Source: JAJUFS01 sp036381175 (GTDB lineage Bacteria; Pseudomonadota; Gammaproteobacteria; Natronospirales; JAJUFS01). From it: DNA of 64,000 bases. The position numbers and the translations under genes were made by a program. Below are positions 25,550-33,626 of this stretch, piece by piece. The stretch's first letter is position 1. Each line of letters begins with the position of its first letter. Below the pieces are notes generated by a model that was not told the DNA's origin, did no database searches, and saw nothing but the letters and a program-made list of their open reading frames with translations. The stretch is from NCBI GenBank assembly GCA_036381175.1, contig DASVDI010000006.1:124001-188000 (forward strand), in the 5' to 3' direction.

Positions 25550-26050
25550 ATGAAAAAATTCGCCATTGCGTTGCTCGTGCTGACCGCGCTCTTTGCGCCG
25601 GCAAGTACAACCCTTGCTGCGGACGACACCGCCAGCGAAAAATCCGGCGCCTTGTATGAACAACTCGTGCGGATGGATCAGCGCCTGTTCGAGGCGGCAT
25701 TCGTGGAATGCGACGCCGATGCGTTTCGCGCGCTGTTCACTGACGATGCCGAGTTTTACCACGATCTTGCAGGGCCGACGTTCGGCGAGGATGTGTGGAC
25801 GCTGAAAAATTGTCCCGCAGACAATGGCGTGCGGCGCGTGCTCGTTCCCGAGTCGCTTGAGGTCTATCCGATCATGGGCTACGGCGCGATCCAGATGGGC
25901 AAGCACTGGTTCGTCGAGGAAGGTGCAGCGACCAGCACGCTGGCGAAGTTCGTTCACCTCTGGCGAAAAGAGAAGGGTGAATGGCGGCTCGCGCGCGTGT
26001 TGAGTTTCGACCATCAGAGCAAACCAGAGAGCGAAGGTCCCCAGGAATAG
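25550..26050 (+). CDS. Exported DUF4440/SnoaL-like protein
   Basis: A 166-residue protein with a signal peptide (IALLVLTALFAPASTTLA) and a cone-shaped NTF2/SnoaL-like domain: FEAAFVECDADAFRALFTDD, the short beta strands AEFYHDLAGPTF and HLWRKEKGEWRLARVLSFDH. This is the DUF4440 pattern; members bind small ligands or have unknown roles. It follows the second permease by 15 bases and precedes a terminator, so it is probably the last gene of the sigma-54-driven operon and may act as a periplasmic ligand-binding partner. Confidence 0.8.
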   Translation: MKKFAIALLVLTALFAPASTTLAADDTASEKSGALYEQLVRMDQRLFEAAFVECDADAFRALFTDDAEFYHDLAGPTFGEDVWTLKNCPADNGVRRVLVPESLEVYPIMGYGAIQMGKHWFVEEGAATSTLAKFVHLWRKEKGEWRLARVLSFDHQSKPESEGPQE

Positions 26051-26107
26051 AACAGGGATAAAGTCGGATCAAACGACAGCGCATGCTCGGTTTTGACTAG
26101 AATGTCC

Positions 26108-26138
26108 GGGCGGGTGGCGACACCCGCCCTTTTCTTTT
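26108..26138 (+). terminator. Intrinsic terminator between exporter operon and its regulators
   Basis: The stem GGGCGGGTG / CACCCGCCC (26108-26129, GCGA loop) is followed by TTTTCTTTT. It ends only 13 bases before the ATG of the response regulator, so it lies in what must be the 5' leader of the regulator mRNA if transcription starts upstream. Confidence 0.8.
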
Positions 26139-26151
26139 GGGGGAAGATCGA

Positions 26152-27492
26152 ATGCCGGAAATTCTCGTCATCGACGACAACACCAGCGTTTTTGATGCGC
26201 TGAAACTGCTGTTTTCCCTGCATGACATGAGCGCCACCTGCGCGGAAACGCCTCAGGCAGGACTCGCCATGCTCGAAAACGGCGCGTTCGATCTTGTCAT
26301 CCAGGACATGAACTTCACCGCCGACACCACGTCCGGCGAAGAAGGCGTGGCGTTGTTCACGGAGATTCGCCGCCGTCATCCCGGCCTGCCCGTTGTCCTG
26401 CTCACCGCGTGGACGAATCTCGAATCCGCCGTGGAGCTCGTGAAGAACGGTGCTGCGGATTATCTCGCCAAGCCATGGGACGACAACAAGCTCGTCGCGA
26501 CCGCGCGAAACCTCATCGAACTCGGACGGCTAGCAAAGGAAAACCGCAAGCTGCATTCCGAACGCCGCGGTCGCCGCGAAAAACTTGCGGCGCAATACGA
26601 CCTCGGCGAACTGGTTTATGAAAGCGACGCGATGCACGAACTGGCGAGCGTTGCCGTGCGCGTCGCGCGCTCGGACCTGCCGGTGCTGATCACCGGACCG
26701 AACGGTTCCGGCAAGGAATTGATCGCGGATGTGGTGCAGAAGAATTCCGCGGTCGCGAACGGACCTTATATAAAGGTGAACGCGGGCGCGCTGCCTGCAG
26801 AACTCATGGAAGCGGAACTCTTCGGTGCCGAAGCCGGTGCGTACACGGGCGCGAACAAGGCGCGCGAAGGCCGCTTCGAGGCCGCGGACGGCGGAACGCT
26901 GTTCCTGGATGAAATCGGCAACCTGCCGCTCGAAGGCCAGGTAAAACTGTTGCGCGTGCTGCAGACCGGCGAGTTCGAACGCCTCGGCAGCACGAAAACG
27001 CGCAAGGTCAATGTGCGGCTTATCAGCGCGACAAACTCCGATCTTCCGGCGCTGATCAGGCAAGGCCGGTTCCGCGAAGACCTTTTCTATCGCCTGAACG
27101 TGATCGAGCTGCGCGTCGCGCCGCTTCGGGATCGTCCGGAGGACGTTTTGCTGATTGCGCGCGGCATGTTGCCACCGGGGCGGGCATTCAGCACGGAGGC
27201 GGAACGCGCGCTCGCGAACTACGACTGGCCGGGCAACGTGCGCGAACTGAAAAATCATGTACAACGAGCCTTGCTGCTCGCCGCAAGTGACACGATCGAG
27301 GTGCGTGATCTCGATTTGCCGCGCGCGGTATCCAGCGGTCCCGCGAGCGAACCCGATGCTGCTGACATTGAAACGGCGTTGCAAAAACACAAGGGCGTGA
27401 TCGCAGCGGCGGCGAAGGAACTCGGCATGAGCCGGCAGGCCTTGTACCGGCGCATGGAAAAATTCGGCATGCGCGGTGGAGACGGCGATTGA
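26152..27492 (+). CDS. Sigma-54-dependent response regulator (NtrC family)
   Basis: A 446-residue activator in three parts. The receiver (1-125) has VIDDN, phospho-acceptor Asp52 in IQDMNF and the switch Lys in DYLAKPWD. The AAA+ domain has Walker A GPNGSGKELIAD, the sigma-54 contact loop GAYTGA (a Phe-to-Tyr variant of GAFTGA) and Walker B GTLFLDEIGNL. The C-terminal Fis-type helix-turn-helix is IAAAAKELGMSRQALYRRME. The ATG at 26152 is preceded by GGGGGAAG. Its gene overlaps that of the kinase, and a consensus sigma-54 promoter lies before the exporter operon upstream, its probable target. Confidence 0.95.
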   Translation: MPEILVIDDNTSVFDALKLLFSLHDMSATCAETPQAGLAMLENGAFDLVIQDMNFTADTTSGEEGVALFTEIRRRHPGLPVVLLTAWTNLESAVELVKNGAADYLAKPWDDNKLVATARNLIELGRLAKENRKLHSERRGRREKLAAQYDLGELVYESDAMHELASVAVRVARSDLPVLITGPNGSGKELIADVVQKNSAVANGPYIKVNAGALPAELMEAELFGAEAGAYTGANKAREGRFEAADGGTLFLDEIGNLPLEGQVKLLRVLQTGEFERLGSTKTRKVNVRLISATNSDLPALIRQGRFREDLFYRLNVIELRVAPLRDRPEDVLLIARGMLPPGRAFSTEAERALANYDWPGNVRELKNHVQRALLLAASDTIEVRDLDLPRAVSSGPASEPDAADIETALQKHKGVIAAAAKELGMSRQALYRRMEKFGMRGGDGD

Positions 27493-28817
27493 AAACCTCG
27501 CTTGAGGCGCGTTTCCTGCTGATCGCGGCCGGTTGTGCACTCACCGGTCTTTTCAGCGGCGTGCTCGCCACGGCGATTACCGAATCGATCGGGATCGGCA
27601 TCGTGTTCGCCGCCACCGTGACGATTCCGTTGACCGTACTTTTCACACGCCGCGCCATGGGTTCGGTCAACCGGATCCTGCAAGCGCTCAACGACAACGT
27701 TGCCTCTTTCAAGGACGGCGACTTCAGCGTCAGCCTCGGCACCGATCGTGATGACGAGCTCGGGCAACTGGTGCAGAGCTTCAACGAGGTCGGCGATGCC
27801 TTGCGCCGTGAGCGCCAGAACCTTTTCCAGCGCGAACTGCTGCTCGATACGGTCATTCAATCCACCACGACCGCGCTGGTGCTGACCGATGACGCCGACC
27901 ATGTCGTGTTCACCAACATCGCGGCGCGCCGCCTGTTTTTCGATGGCCGGCGCATGGACGGATTCACCTTCCGGGAACTGCTCGCCGAACGCCGCCCCGA
28001 ATTCCTGCAGGGCGTGCGCGACGGAACGGACGGCCTGTTCGCGGTGGAAACCGCAGATGAAGAAGAAGTCTTTCATCTTTCGCACAGTCACTTCGCGCTG
28101 AACACGCGTCCGCACCGCCTGTATCTCTTCAAGCAACTGACGCGCGAACTTACGCGTCAGGAAGTGGCGACATGGAAGAAAGTGATCCGCGTCATCAGCC
28201 ATGAACTGAACAACTCACTCGCACCGATCTCCTCGCTCGCGCATTCGGGCCGCGAGCTCGCGCGGCGTGGCGATACCGCGCGGCTGGAAAGCGTGTTCGG
28301 CAGCATCGAAGAGCGCGCGAGTTATCTCAAGCAGTTCATCGAAGGTTATGCACGCTTCGCGAAACTGCCCGCGCCGCAGATCGAAGCGGTTCCCTGGCGC
28401 GCTTTTTTCGAATCGGTCGGAGAGATGTCCGGTTTCACGCTGATCGGCACGCTGCCCGCGGAACCGGGCTGGTTCGATCCGGTCCAGATGCAACAGGTGA
28501 TGCTCAATCTCCTGAAAAACGCGGAAGAATCGGGTTGCACGCGTGATGAAATCGAAGTGGAAGTGCATGACGGTCCGGCGCGAACGCGCTTCGACGTGCG
28601 CGACCGCGGCACAGGCATGTCAGAGAACGTTCTGCATCACGCGCTGCTGCCGTTTTATTCCACCAAGAAATCCGGCACCGGTCTCGGGCTGTCGCTGTGC
28701 CGTGAAATCATCGAGGCGCACGGCGGGCGGGTGAGCATCGCGAACCGGAGTGGCGGTGGGCTGGAGGTTTCGTTCTGGCTTCCGAAGGGCCCGGTGAACG
28801 TAACACCGCCTGCGTAG
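27489..28817 (+). CDS. Sensor histidine kinase (NtrY-like)
   Basis: A 442-residue kinase: two N-terminal helices (about 8-52), a HAMP-like linker (55-110), a PAS domain (115-215), the H-box VIRVISHELNNSLAP (His238) and a HATPase domain with the N box LLKNAEESG, DRGTGM and GTGLGLSLC. The almost absent periplasmic loop suggests that it senses a signal in or at the membrane, perhaps via the transporter. Its TTG start overlaps the regulator stop as TTGA. The stop codon TAG at 28815-28817 is supplied by the first bases of a REP-like repeat. Confidence 0.92.
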   Translation: MKTSLEARFLLIAAGCALTGLFSGVLATAITESIGIGIVFAATVTIPLTVLFTRRAMGSVNRILQALNDNVASFKDGDFSVSLGTDRDDELGQLVQSFNEVGDALRRERQNLFQRELLLDTVIQSTTTALVLTDDADHVVFTNIAARRLFFDGRRMDGFTFRELLAERRPEFLQGVRDGTDGLFAVETADEEEVFHLSHSHFALNTRPHRLYLFKQLTRELTRQEVATWKKVIRVISHELNNSLAPISSLAHSGRELARRGDTARLESVFGSIEERASYLKQFIEGYARFAKLPAPQIEAVPWRAFFESVGEMSGFTLIGTLPAEPGWFDPVQMQQVMLNLLKNAEESGCTRDEIEVEVHDGPARTRFDVRDRGTGMSENVLHHALLPFYSTKKSGTGLGLSLCREIIEAHGGRVSIANRSGGGLEVSFWLPKGPVNVTPPA

Positions 28818-28888
28818 GTTGGGGTGGGGCGCAGCCGAACCCCAACATTCCATCGTGTTGGGGTTCGCATTCGCTCACCCCAACCTAC
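28814..28888. repeat. REP-like GTAGGTTGGGGT inverted pair, short form
   Basis: GTAGGTTGGGGTG...GAACCCCAAC is followed after ten bases by GTTGGGGTTCG...CACCCCAACCTAC, so the element is two head-to-head hairpin units. It overlaps the last codons of the kinase gene. Other copies: 31539, 32963 and 33627. Confidence 0.88.
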
Positions 28889-28929
28889 AAACACCACCGC
28901 GATAAGAACGGTTTCTTCCGCCTTCCATC

Positions 28930-28958
28930 TTTAGCCTTTCGTCCCGCCGCGTTATAGT
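28930..28958 (+). promoter_or_regulatory. Candidate sigma-70 promoter of fadE
   Basis: TTTAGC (28930-28935), 17 bases, TATAGT (28953-28958). The -35 is a weak match. The start of transcription would be near 28965. Confidence 0.4.
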
Positions 28959-28972
28959 CACTTCCATTCAAA

Positions 28973-28986
28973 CGCTCGTTCGAGCG
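28973..28986. promoter_or_regulatory. Candidate operator in the fadE leader
   Basis: CGCTCG-TT-CGAGCG is an inverted repeat about ten bases after the predicted start of transcription, within AAACGCTCGTTCGAGCG. Fatty-acid genes are often repressed by TetR-family proteins (FadR/PsrA types) at such sites; which protein binds is unknown. Confidence 0.3.
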
Positions 28987-29009
28987 CGGCTTCTTCCAGG
29001 AGCAACACC

Positions 29010-31511
29010 ATGATCGCTTTTCTCTGGTTCCTGCTTTTCTTCGTTGTCATCACGACACTTTTCTACCAGCGCGCACGGCTGTTGCCGTCGACCTTGCTCA
29101 TCGCGGCGCTGCTCCTGCTTTACACCTGGCTGGGTGACGGCGGGCGGACCTGGGAGACGGTGCTGTGGACAATCTTCGGCGTGATCGCGGTCCTGCTGAA
29201 CGTGCGCCCGCTGCGCGCGCAATTGCTCACGCGTCCCGTGCTGAACGGTTACCGGAAGATCATGCCGGAGATGTCCGACACCGAGCAGGCAGCACTCGAA
29301 GCCGGCACGGTGTGGTGGGATCGCGATCTGTTCACGGGCGATCCGGACTGGAAGAAGCTGCTGGATTTTCCCGCCGCGAAATTGAGCGCCGAAGAGCAGC
29401 AGTTCATGCGCAATGAAGTCGAAGAACTCTGCGGCATGCTGGATGAATGGAAGATCACGCACGAGTGGGGCGACCTGCCGCCGGAAGTCTGGCAGTTCCT
29501 GAAAGACAAAGGCTTCTTCGCGATGATCATTCCGAAGGAATACGGCGGCAAGGAATTTTCCGCCGTCATGCATTCCGAAGTGCTGGTGAAGATCGCGTCA
29601 CGAAGCGCGACGTGTGCGTCGATTGTTGCGGTACCGAACTCGCTCGGCCCTGGCGAGCTGTTGATGAAATACGGCACGGAAGAACAGAAGAATCATTACC
29701 TGCCGCGACTTGCGAGCGGCGAAGACGTTCCCTGCTTCGCGCTGACGAGCCCGTGGGCGGGATCGGATGCAGGTTCCATTCCCGACACCGGCGTGGTGTG
29801 CAAGGGCGAGATCGACGGCAAGGAAGTCATCGGCATTCGCCTGAATTTTTCCAAGCGCTACATCACGCTCGCGCCGATCGCGAGCGTGATTGGTCTTGCG
29901 TTCAAGCTCTACGATCCCGATGGATTGATGGGCGATGCGGAAAAAACCGATTACGGCATTACCTGCGCGCTGATTCCGCGCGAGACGGCCGGCATCGAGA
30001 TCGGACGGCGACATTTTCCGTTGAACATTCCGTTTTCCAACGGACCGATCCTGGGCCGCGACGTGTTCGTCCCGCTGGATGCGATCATCGGCGGTGCCGA
30101 GATGGCCGGCCAGGGCTGGCGCATGCTGGTCGAATGCCTCGCCGAAGGCCGTTCCATTTCACTGCCGTCGAACACCACCGGCGGTGCGCAACTCGCCGTG
30201 TTCACCACCGGCGCGTATTCACGCATTCGCCAGCAGTTCAATTTGCCCATCGGCCGTTTCGAAGGTGTTGGCGAAGCGATCGGGCGCATGGGCGGTCGCT
30301 TGTATGCAATGAACGCCGCGCGCCTTGTTACCGCAAGCGCGGTCGACCAGGGCGAAGTGCCGGCGGTGCCGTCTGCGATCGTGAAATACCACGTCACCGA
30401 AATGGCGCGACAGGTTGCGGATGACGCAATGGACATTCACGGCGGAAAAGGCATCTGTCTCGGCCCGAAGAATTATCTCGGGCGCGGTTATGAATCCGTG
30501 CCGATTGCCATCACCGTTGAAGGCGCGAATATTCTCACGCGCAGCCTCATCATCTTCGGTCAGGGCGCGATCCGCTCGCATCCTTACGTGCTTGCGGAAA
30601 TGAAAGCCGGCCAACTTGAAGATGAAAAGGAACGCCTGGTTGAATTCGACAAGGCGCTGTGGGGGCACATCGGTTTTGCGTTCTCCAACGCCGTGCGCGC
30701 CTTCGTGCTCGCCGCAACGCACGCGCGCTACACCGGCGTTCCGGTGAAGGGCGACACGCGCCGTTACTTCCAGCACATCAATCGTTACTCGGCCGCGTTT
30801 GCGCTCGTTGCGGATTCCGCGATGCTGACCATGGGCGGCGCGCTCAAGCGCAAGGAAAAAATTTCCGCGCGTCTCGGCGACATGCTGAGTTACATGTACC
30901 TCGCCTCCTGCGCGCTGAAACACTTCCACGACCAGGGTGAACCGGAAGACGACCTCCCGCTCGTCGAGTGGGTCTGCCACGACATGATCTATCGCCTGCA
31001 GGAGCAATTGCATTCGCTGCTGCGCAACTTCCCGAACCGTTTCGTCGGTGCCGTGTTGCGCATGCTCGTCTTCCCTACCGGCCGGCGTTATTCCGCGCCA
31101 TCCGATCGCCTCGGCAATCGCATCACCGAACTGCTCATCAATCCTTCATCCAGCCGCGATCGCCTCACTGCAGGTGTATACGCCGGCAAGGATTACGAAG
31201 GTGTCGGCATCATGGATTCCACCATGCGTCTCGCCATCCAGGCCGAGCCGCTGGAGAAACGCATTCGCACTGCACAGAAGGAAGGCACACTGCCCGACGA
31301 TGCGCGCGTGGACATCATCGAACTTGCACTCGAACGTGACGTCATCGACGCCGACGATGCGGCGTTGTTGCGGAAGTTGCATGAGCGGACATTGCGAATC
31401 ATTTCCGTGGATGACTTCATGCCGGATGAATTGGGGACGAAGCCGTTGGCGCATACTTTGGCCGAGACCGAAGCCGTGCGGAAGCAAGGCAAGGGCAATG
31501 GACAGGATTAA
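29010..31511 (+). CDS. fadE: Long-form acyl-CoA dehydrogenase FadE
   Basis: An 833-residue enzyme of the FadE type, twice the size of ordinary acyl-CoA dehydrogenases, with two N-terminal membrane helices (about 3-60). The dehydrogenase core has IIPKEYGGKEFSAVMHSEVL, CFALTSPWAGSDAGSIPDTG and DIHGGKGICLGPKNYLGRGY; the C-terminal DUF1974-type domain contains YMYLASCALKHFHDQGEP. It carries out the first, FAD-dependent oxidation of fatty acyl-CoA in beta-oxidation. CCAGGAG lies before the ATG. It appears monocistronic. Confidence 0.95.
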   Translation: MIAFLWFLLFFVVITTLFYQRARLLPSTLLIAALLLLYTWLGDGGRTWETVLWTIFGVIAVLLNVRPLRAQLLTRPVLNGYRKIMPEMSDTEQAALEAGTVWWDRDLFTGDPDWKKLLDFPAAKLSAEEQQFMRNEVEELCGMLDEWKITHEWGDLPPEVWQFLKDKGFFAMIIPKEYGGKEFSAVMHSEVLVKIASRSATCASIVAVPNSLGPGELLMKYGTEEQKNHYLPRLASGEDVPCFALTSPWAGSDAGSIPDTGVVCKGEIDGKEVIGIRLNFSKRYITLAPIASVIGLAFKLYDPDGLMGDAEKTDYGITCALIPRETAGIEIGRRHFPLNIPFSNGPILGRDVFVPLDAIIGGAEMAGQGWRMLVECLAEGRSISLPSNTTGGAQLAVFTTGAYSRIRQQFNLPIGRFEGVGEAIGRMGGRLYAMNAARLVTASAVDQGEVPAVPSAIVKYHVTEMARQVADDAMDIHGGKGICLGPKNYLGRGYESVPIAITVEGANILTRSLIIFGQGAIRSHPYVLAEMKAGQLEDEKERLVEFDKALWGHIGFAFSNAVRAFVLAATHARYTGVPVKGDTRRYFQHINRYSAAFALVADSAMLTMGGALKRKEKISARLGDMLSYMYLASCALKHFHDQGEPEDDLPLVEWVCHDMIYRLQEQLHSLLRNFPNRFVGAVLRMLVFPTGRRYSAPSDRLGNRITELLINPSSSRDRLTAGVYAGKDYEGVGIMDSTMRLAIQAEPLEKRIRTAQKEGTLPDDARVDIIELALERDVIDADDAALLRKLHERTLRIISVDDFMPDELGTKPLAHTLAETEAVRKQGKGNGQD

Positions 31512-31538
31512 CAGGATTTTTCAGAATTTACAGGATTT
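31501..31538. repeat. ACAGGATT short direct repeats
   Basis: Over the fadE stop, GACAGGATTAACAGGATTTT, CAGAATTTACAGGATTT repeats an (A)CAGGATT core three times. The same motif is dispersed in many unrelated proteobacterial genomes as I recall; its role is unknown. Confidence 0.55.
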
Positions 31539-31631
31539 GTAGGTTGGGGTGAGTACCGCGCACCCCAACACGGAAACGCATTTCACCTGCTTCTCGAAAC
31601 GTTGGGGTTCGCTGTGCTCACCCCAACCTAC
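31539..31631. repeat. REP-like GTAGGTTGGGGT inverted pair, long form (93 bp)
   Basis: GTAGGTTGGGGTGAG at the left and CTCACCCCAACCTAC at the right enclose two hairpins joined by a spacer containing GAAACGCATTTCACCTGCTT. The spacer is nearly identical to that in the copy at 32963-33056. Confidence 0.88.
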
Positions 31632-31675
31632 CGCGCTGACGCGGCCTTTCATGAATGAAACGCAGAGCGTTTAGC

Positions 31676-32187
31676 TTAAAGCTTCATCCCCAGCCAGATC
31701 ACAAACTCCGTCGATATGGCCACAATGAATCTTACGGGCTTGTACCACGGGTTGTTGCCGCCCTCGGTTTCGCCGACATCGAGGTGCTCTTCTTCATCCG
31801 CGACAATTGATGCAACCGCTGCGCGGGCTTCGGCATCGACTCCGTCAAGAAATTCCAGTTGCTTGTAGAGGTGTCCAAGAACAACGTTCTCAACGGCGGC
31901 CGTGCAGGCCATTACCCCGCGCCGACCGAAGAACGACGTCAGCAGACCAAGCAGGAAACCGCCCGCGCCGCAGAACCAGTAACTCCTGCAACGCCGAACG
32001 CCACGAGCCGACAACACATCACCGAAGATGGAGAGATGCATCTTCTCATGCTCGATCAATTCCTTGAGCTGGGTAACGTACTTTCGCCTCAACAAACTTC
32101 CGAACAGGATTTGTGCGCGATAGATATTCACCGCGCCGAACTCGCCCGCGTGGTGGCCTTGATGATTCGGTTACTTTCCGGGCTCAT
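31676..32187 (-). pseudogene. Coq7-like demethoxyubiquinone hydroxylase family gene with a frameshift
   Basis: The minus strand encodes a di-iron Coq7-like protein of about 170 residues in two frames. From the ATG at 32187 it reads MSPESNRIIKA; then near 32153-32156 the frame must shift to continue HHAGEFGAVNIYRAQ, the conserved Coq7 motif. One base seems to be missing (AAG GCC .AC CAC GCG). The remaining ligands are present: EHEKMH, a Glu in AVENVVLGH and EEEH, followed by a C-terminal hydrophobic segment. Without the shift the 151-residue frame from the GTG at 32131 would lack the first ligand Glu. It is either a real mutation or a sequencing error. Confidence 0.75.
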
Positions 32188-32354
32188 GGAAGTTTCGGCT
32201 CTATCATTGTCGGCGTTTCTTGCGATCTCATCTTTGATGCCTTCGGCCCCGCGCGAGTATAGGTAACCTCACTGCAGGATCAACGCCCCCTCTAACGCTG
32301 CAAGACAATCTCAGGAATGGCCGGATAGTAGAAAACCGAGAAAAAGGTAGATTT

Positions 32355-32494
32355 CCCAGTGCCGTCAAGGCACCGGGGGTCATAGCCCGGCAGGAATTCG
32401 CAGCAGTGGAAGCTTTGTCGGGTGGGGGCGAATACAAGACCTTCACGGGAAATCAGCTCACCGCGTATTCCTGGCGGCTATGAACCACCCGACA
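32355..32494 (+). ncRNA. Possible structured RNA in a 345-base gene-free region
   Basis: The gap 32188-32533 has no convincing gene but contains several nested pairings: GTGCC-GTCAA-GGCAC (32359-32373), CCGGG/CCCGG (32373-32377 with 32386-32390), and a long-range stem TGTCGGGTGG (32416-32425) with CCACCCGACA (32485-32494) that encloses GAATAC/GTATTC (32430-32435 with 32465-32470). It ends about 40 bases before the next ATG. I do not recognise a known riboswitch, 6S, SRP or tmRNA. The strand is assumed from the downstream gene. Confidence 0.3.
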
Positions 32495-32533
32495 TCCAGT
32501 ATCTTTTATTCATAGCTCAACAGGAATTTCATC

Positions 32534-32869
32534 ATGGACAAGAAGAACTCGACCTACCGCATGCCGGAAGGCTTCAACCCGTATTCAACCGTGAATGCCG
32601 TTCGCGGTCTCACCGACGCGATTCACTACACGCTGCTGGAAGGGCCTGGCACGCAGGCCGAGATGTCTTACGGAGATATCGCCGGTCTGAATGCGCTGGT
32701 GGAATTGTTGCAGGCGGAAGTTCACGCGCTGCACGACTATATCAGCGAGATTGATAACCGCACGACGCTGAACCTGCCGATGAGCGATGCGGAGTTCGAT
32801 GCGCTGGATGCGAGGCTGTTTTCAGGAGGCATGGTGCGGGAAACCCCGGCGATTTACGGGGTCGGTTGA
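32534..32869 (+). CDS. Small soluble protein of unknown function
   Basis: A 111-residue protein beginning MDKKNSTYRMPEGFNPYSTV, largely helical in appearance (LNALVELLQAEVHALHDYIS), with no signal or membrane segment. I do not recognise it. AGGA lies about nine bases before the ATG and a good terminator follows the stop. The long, structured leader upstream (32355-32494) is unusual for a gene of this size and could control it. Confidence 0.6.
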   Translation: MDKKNSTYRMPEGFNPYSTVNAVRGLTDAIHYTLLEGPGTQAEMSYGDIAGLNALVELLQAEVHALHDYISEIDNRTTLNLPMSDAEFDALDARLFSGGMVRETPAIYGVG

Positions 32870-32881
32870 TCTGCTCGAAGA

Positions 32882-32906
32882 AAGCCTCGCTTGGCGGGGC
32901 TTTTTT
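32882..32906 (+). terminator. Intrinsic terminator after the 111-residue gene
   Basis: The stem AAGCCTCGC / GCGGGGCTT (32882-32902, loop TTG, one G-U pair) is followed by TTTTTTA. Confidence 0.85.
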
Positions 32907-32962
32907 ATTCATGTCATCCAGGTCACTCAGCTTCGACTCGACATGTTGGCCTCGCGACGTTC

Positions 32963-33056
32963 GTAGGTTGGTGGTGAGCGCAGCGAACCCCAACTTGGAA
33001 ACGCGTTTTGCCTGCTTCTCGAAATGTTGGGGTTCGCTGCGCTCACCCCAACCTAC
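32963..33056. repeat. REP-like inverted pair, long form, downstream of the RAYT gene
   Basis: GTAGGTTGGTGGTGAGCGCA at the left (one unit carries an extra T) and GCTCACCCCAACCTAC at the right, joined by GAAACGCGTTTTGCCTGCTT, almost the same spacer as the copy at 31539. It ends 17 bases before the transposase stop codon. Confidence 0.88.
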
Positions 33057-33072
33057 AAGAAAAATCGCACCT

Positions 33073-33609
33073 TCAGCGTTGACGCTCTCCGAACGGATTT
33101 GAATCGAACTCTGATTCGCACCCCCAGTCTGAAGCCAACAAACCATAACGAATGTAGCGGTGAATGCTTGAATGTTGCCAATCAACGGCGCGCTCTGCAT
33201 AACCATGCTTGACGGGATTCCAGTGAATGTAATCGACGTGTCGCTGCATGTCATCGTCGTTACGAATCTGATGCTCCCAGAAGCGCCGCTGCCAGATGCC
33301 ACGCTCACCTTTTGATGCGCGGCTCGCGGATATTCCTTCGGACTTCGGCAAAGCTCGTGAGAACGCCGCTTTTATCAAGGCCCAGCGGACGGAATAATTT
33401 CTGTCGTTGTCCGGCAAGGTGAAGATAGCGTGAAGGTGATCAGGCAGGATGACGATGGCGTTGATGTGGAAGGGATGCTTGGATTGAACGTTACGGAAGG
33501 CGTGCCGTAGTTCGCCAACTTTCCTGACAAGCAGATCGCTTTCATGGTTGGCGAGGTTCACGGTAAAGAAGAATGTTCCGCCTGGCATCCATGCTCTTCG
33601 ATATCGCAT
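33073..33609 (-). CDS. REP-associated tyrosine transposase (RAYT, Y1/IS200-like)
   Basis: A 178-residue single-strand transposase. The HUH motif is PDHLH (His58, His60) in NAIVILPDHLHAIFTLP, and the catalytic Tyr127 lies in HVDYIHWNPVKHGY, the RAYT signature. RAYTs cut and join REP hairpins and are normally single-copy domesticated genes. The ATG at 33609 with AAGGAG before it is preferred; the longer frame would start inside the flanking repeat. REP-like units flank it on both sides (32963-33056 and 33627-33657), which identifies the GTTGGGGT family as its probable substrate. Confidence 0.92.
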   Translation of the reverse strand: MRYRRAWMPGGTFFFTVNLANHESDLLVRKVGELRHAFRNVQSKHPFHINAIVILPDHLHAIFTLPDNDRNYSVRWALIKAAFSRALPKSEGISASRASKGERGIWQRRFWEHQIRNDDDMQRHVDYIHWNPVKHGYAERAVDWQHSSIHRYIRYGLLASDWGCESEFDSNPFGERQR

Positions 33610-33626
33610 TTCCCACTCCTTGGGAT

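Noticed and set aside
32228..32754. Short open frames in and after the gap 32188-32533
   Set aside because: They are short, Arg/Pro-rich, lack ribosome sites and conflict with the hairpin arms and the 111-residue gene.
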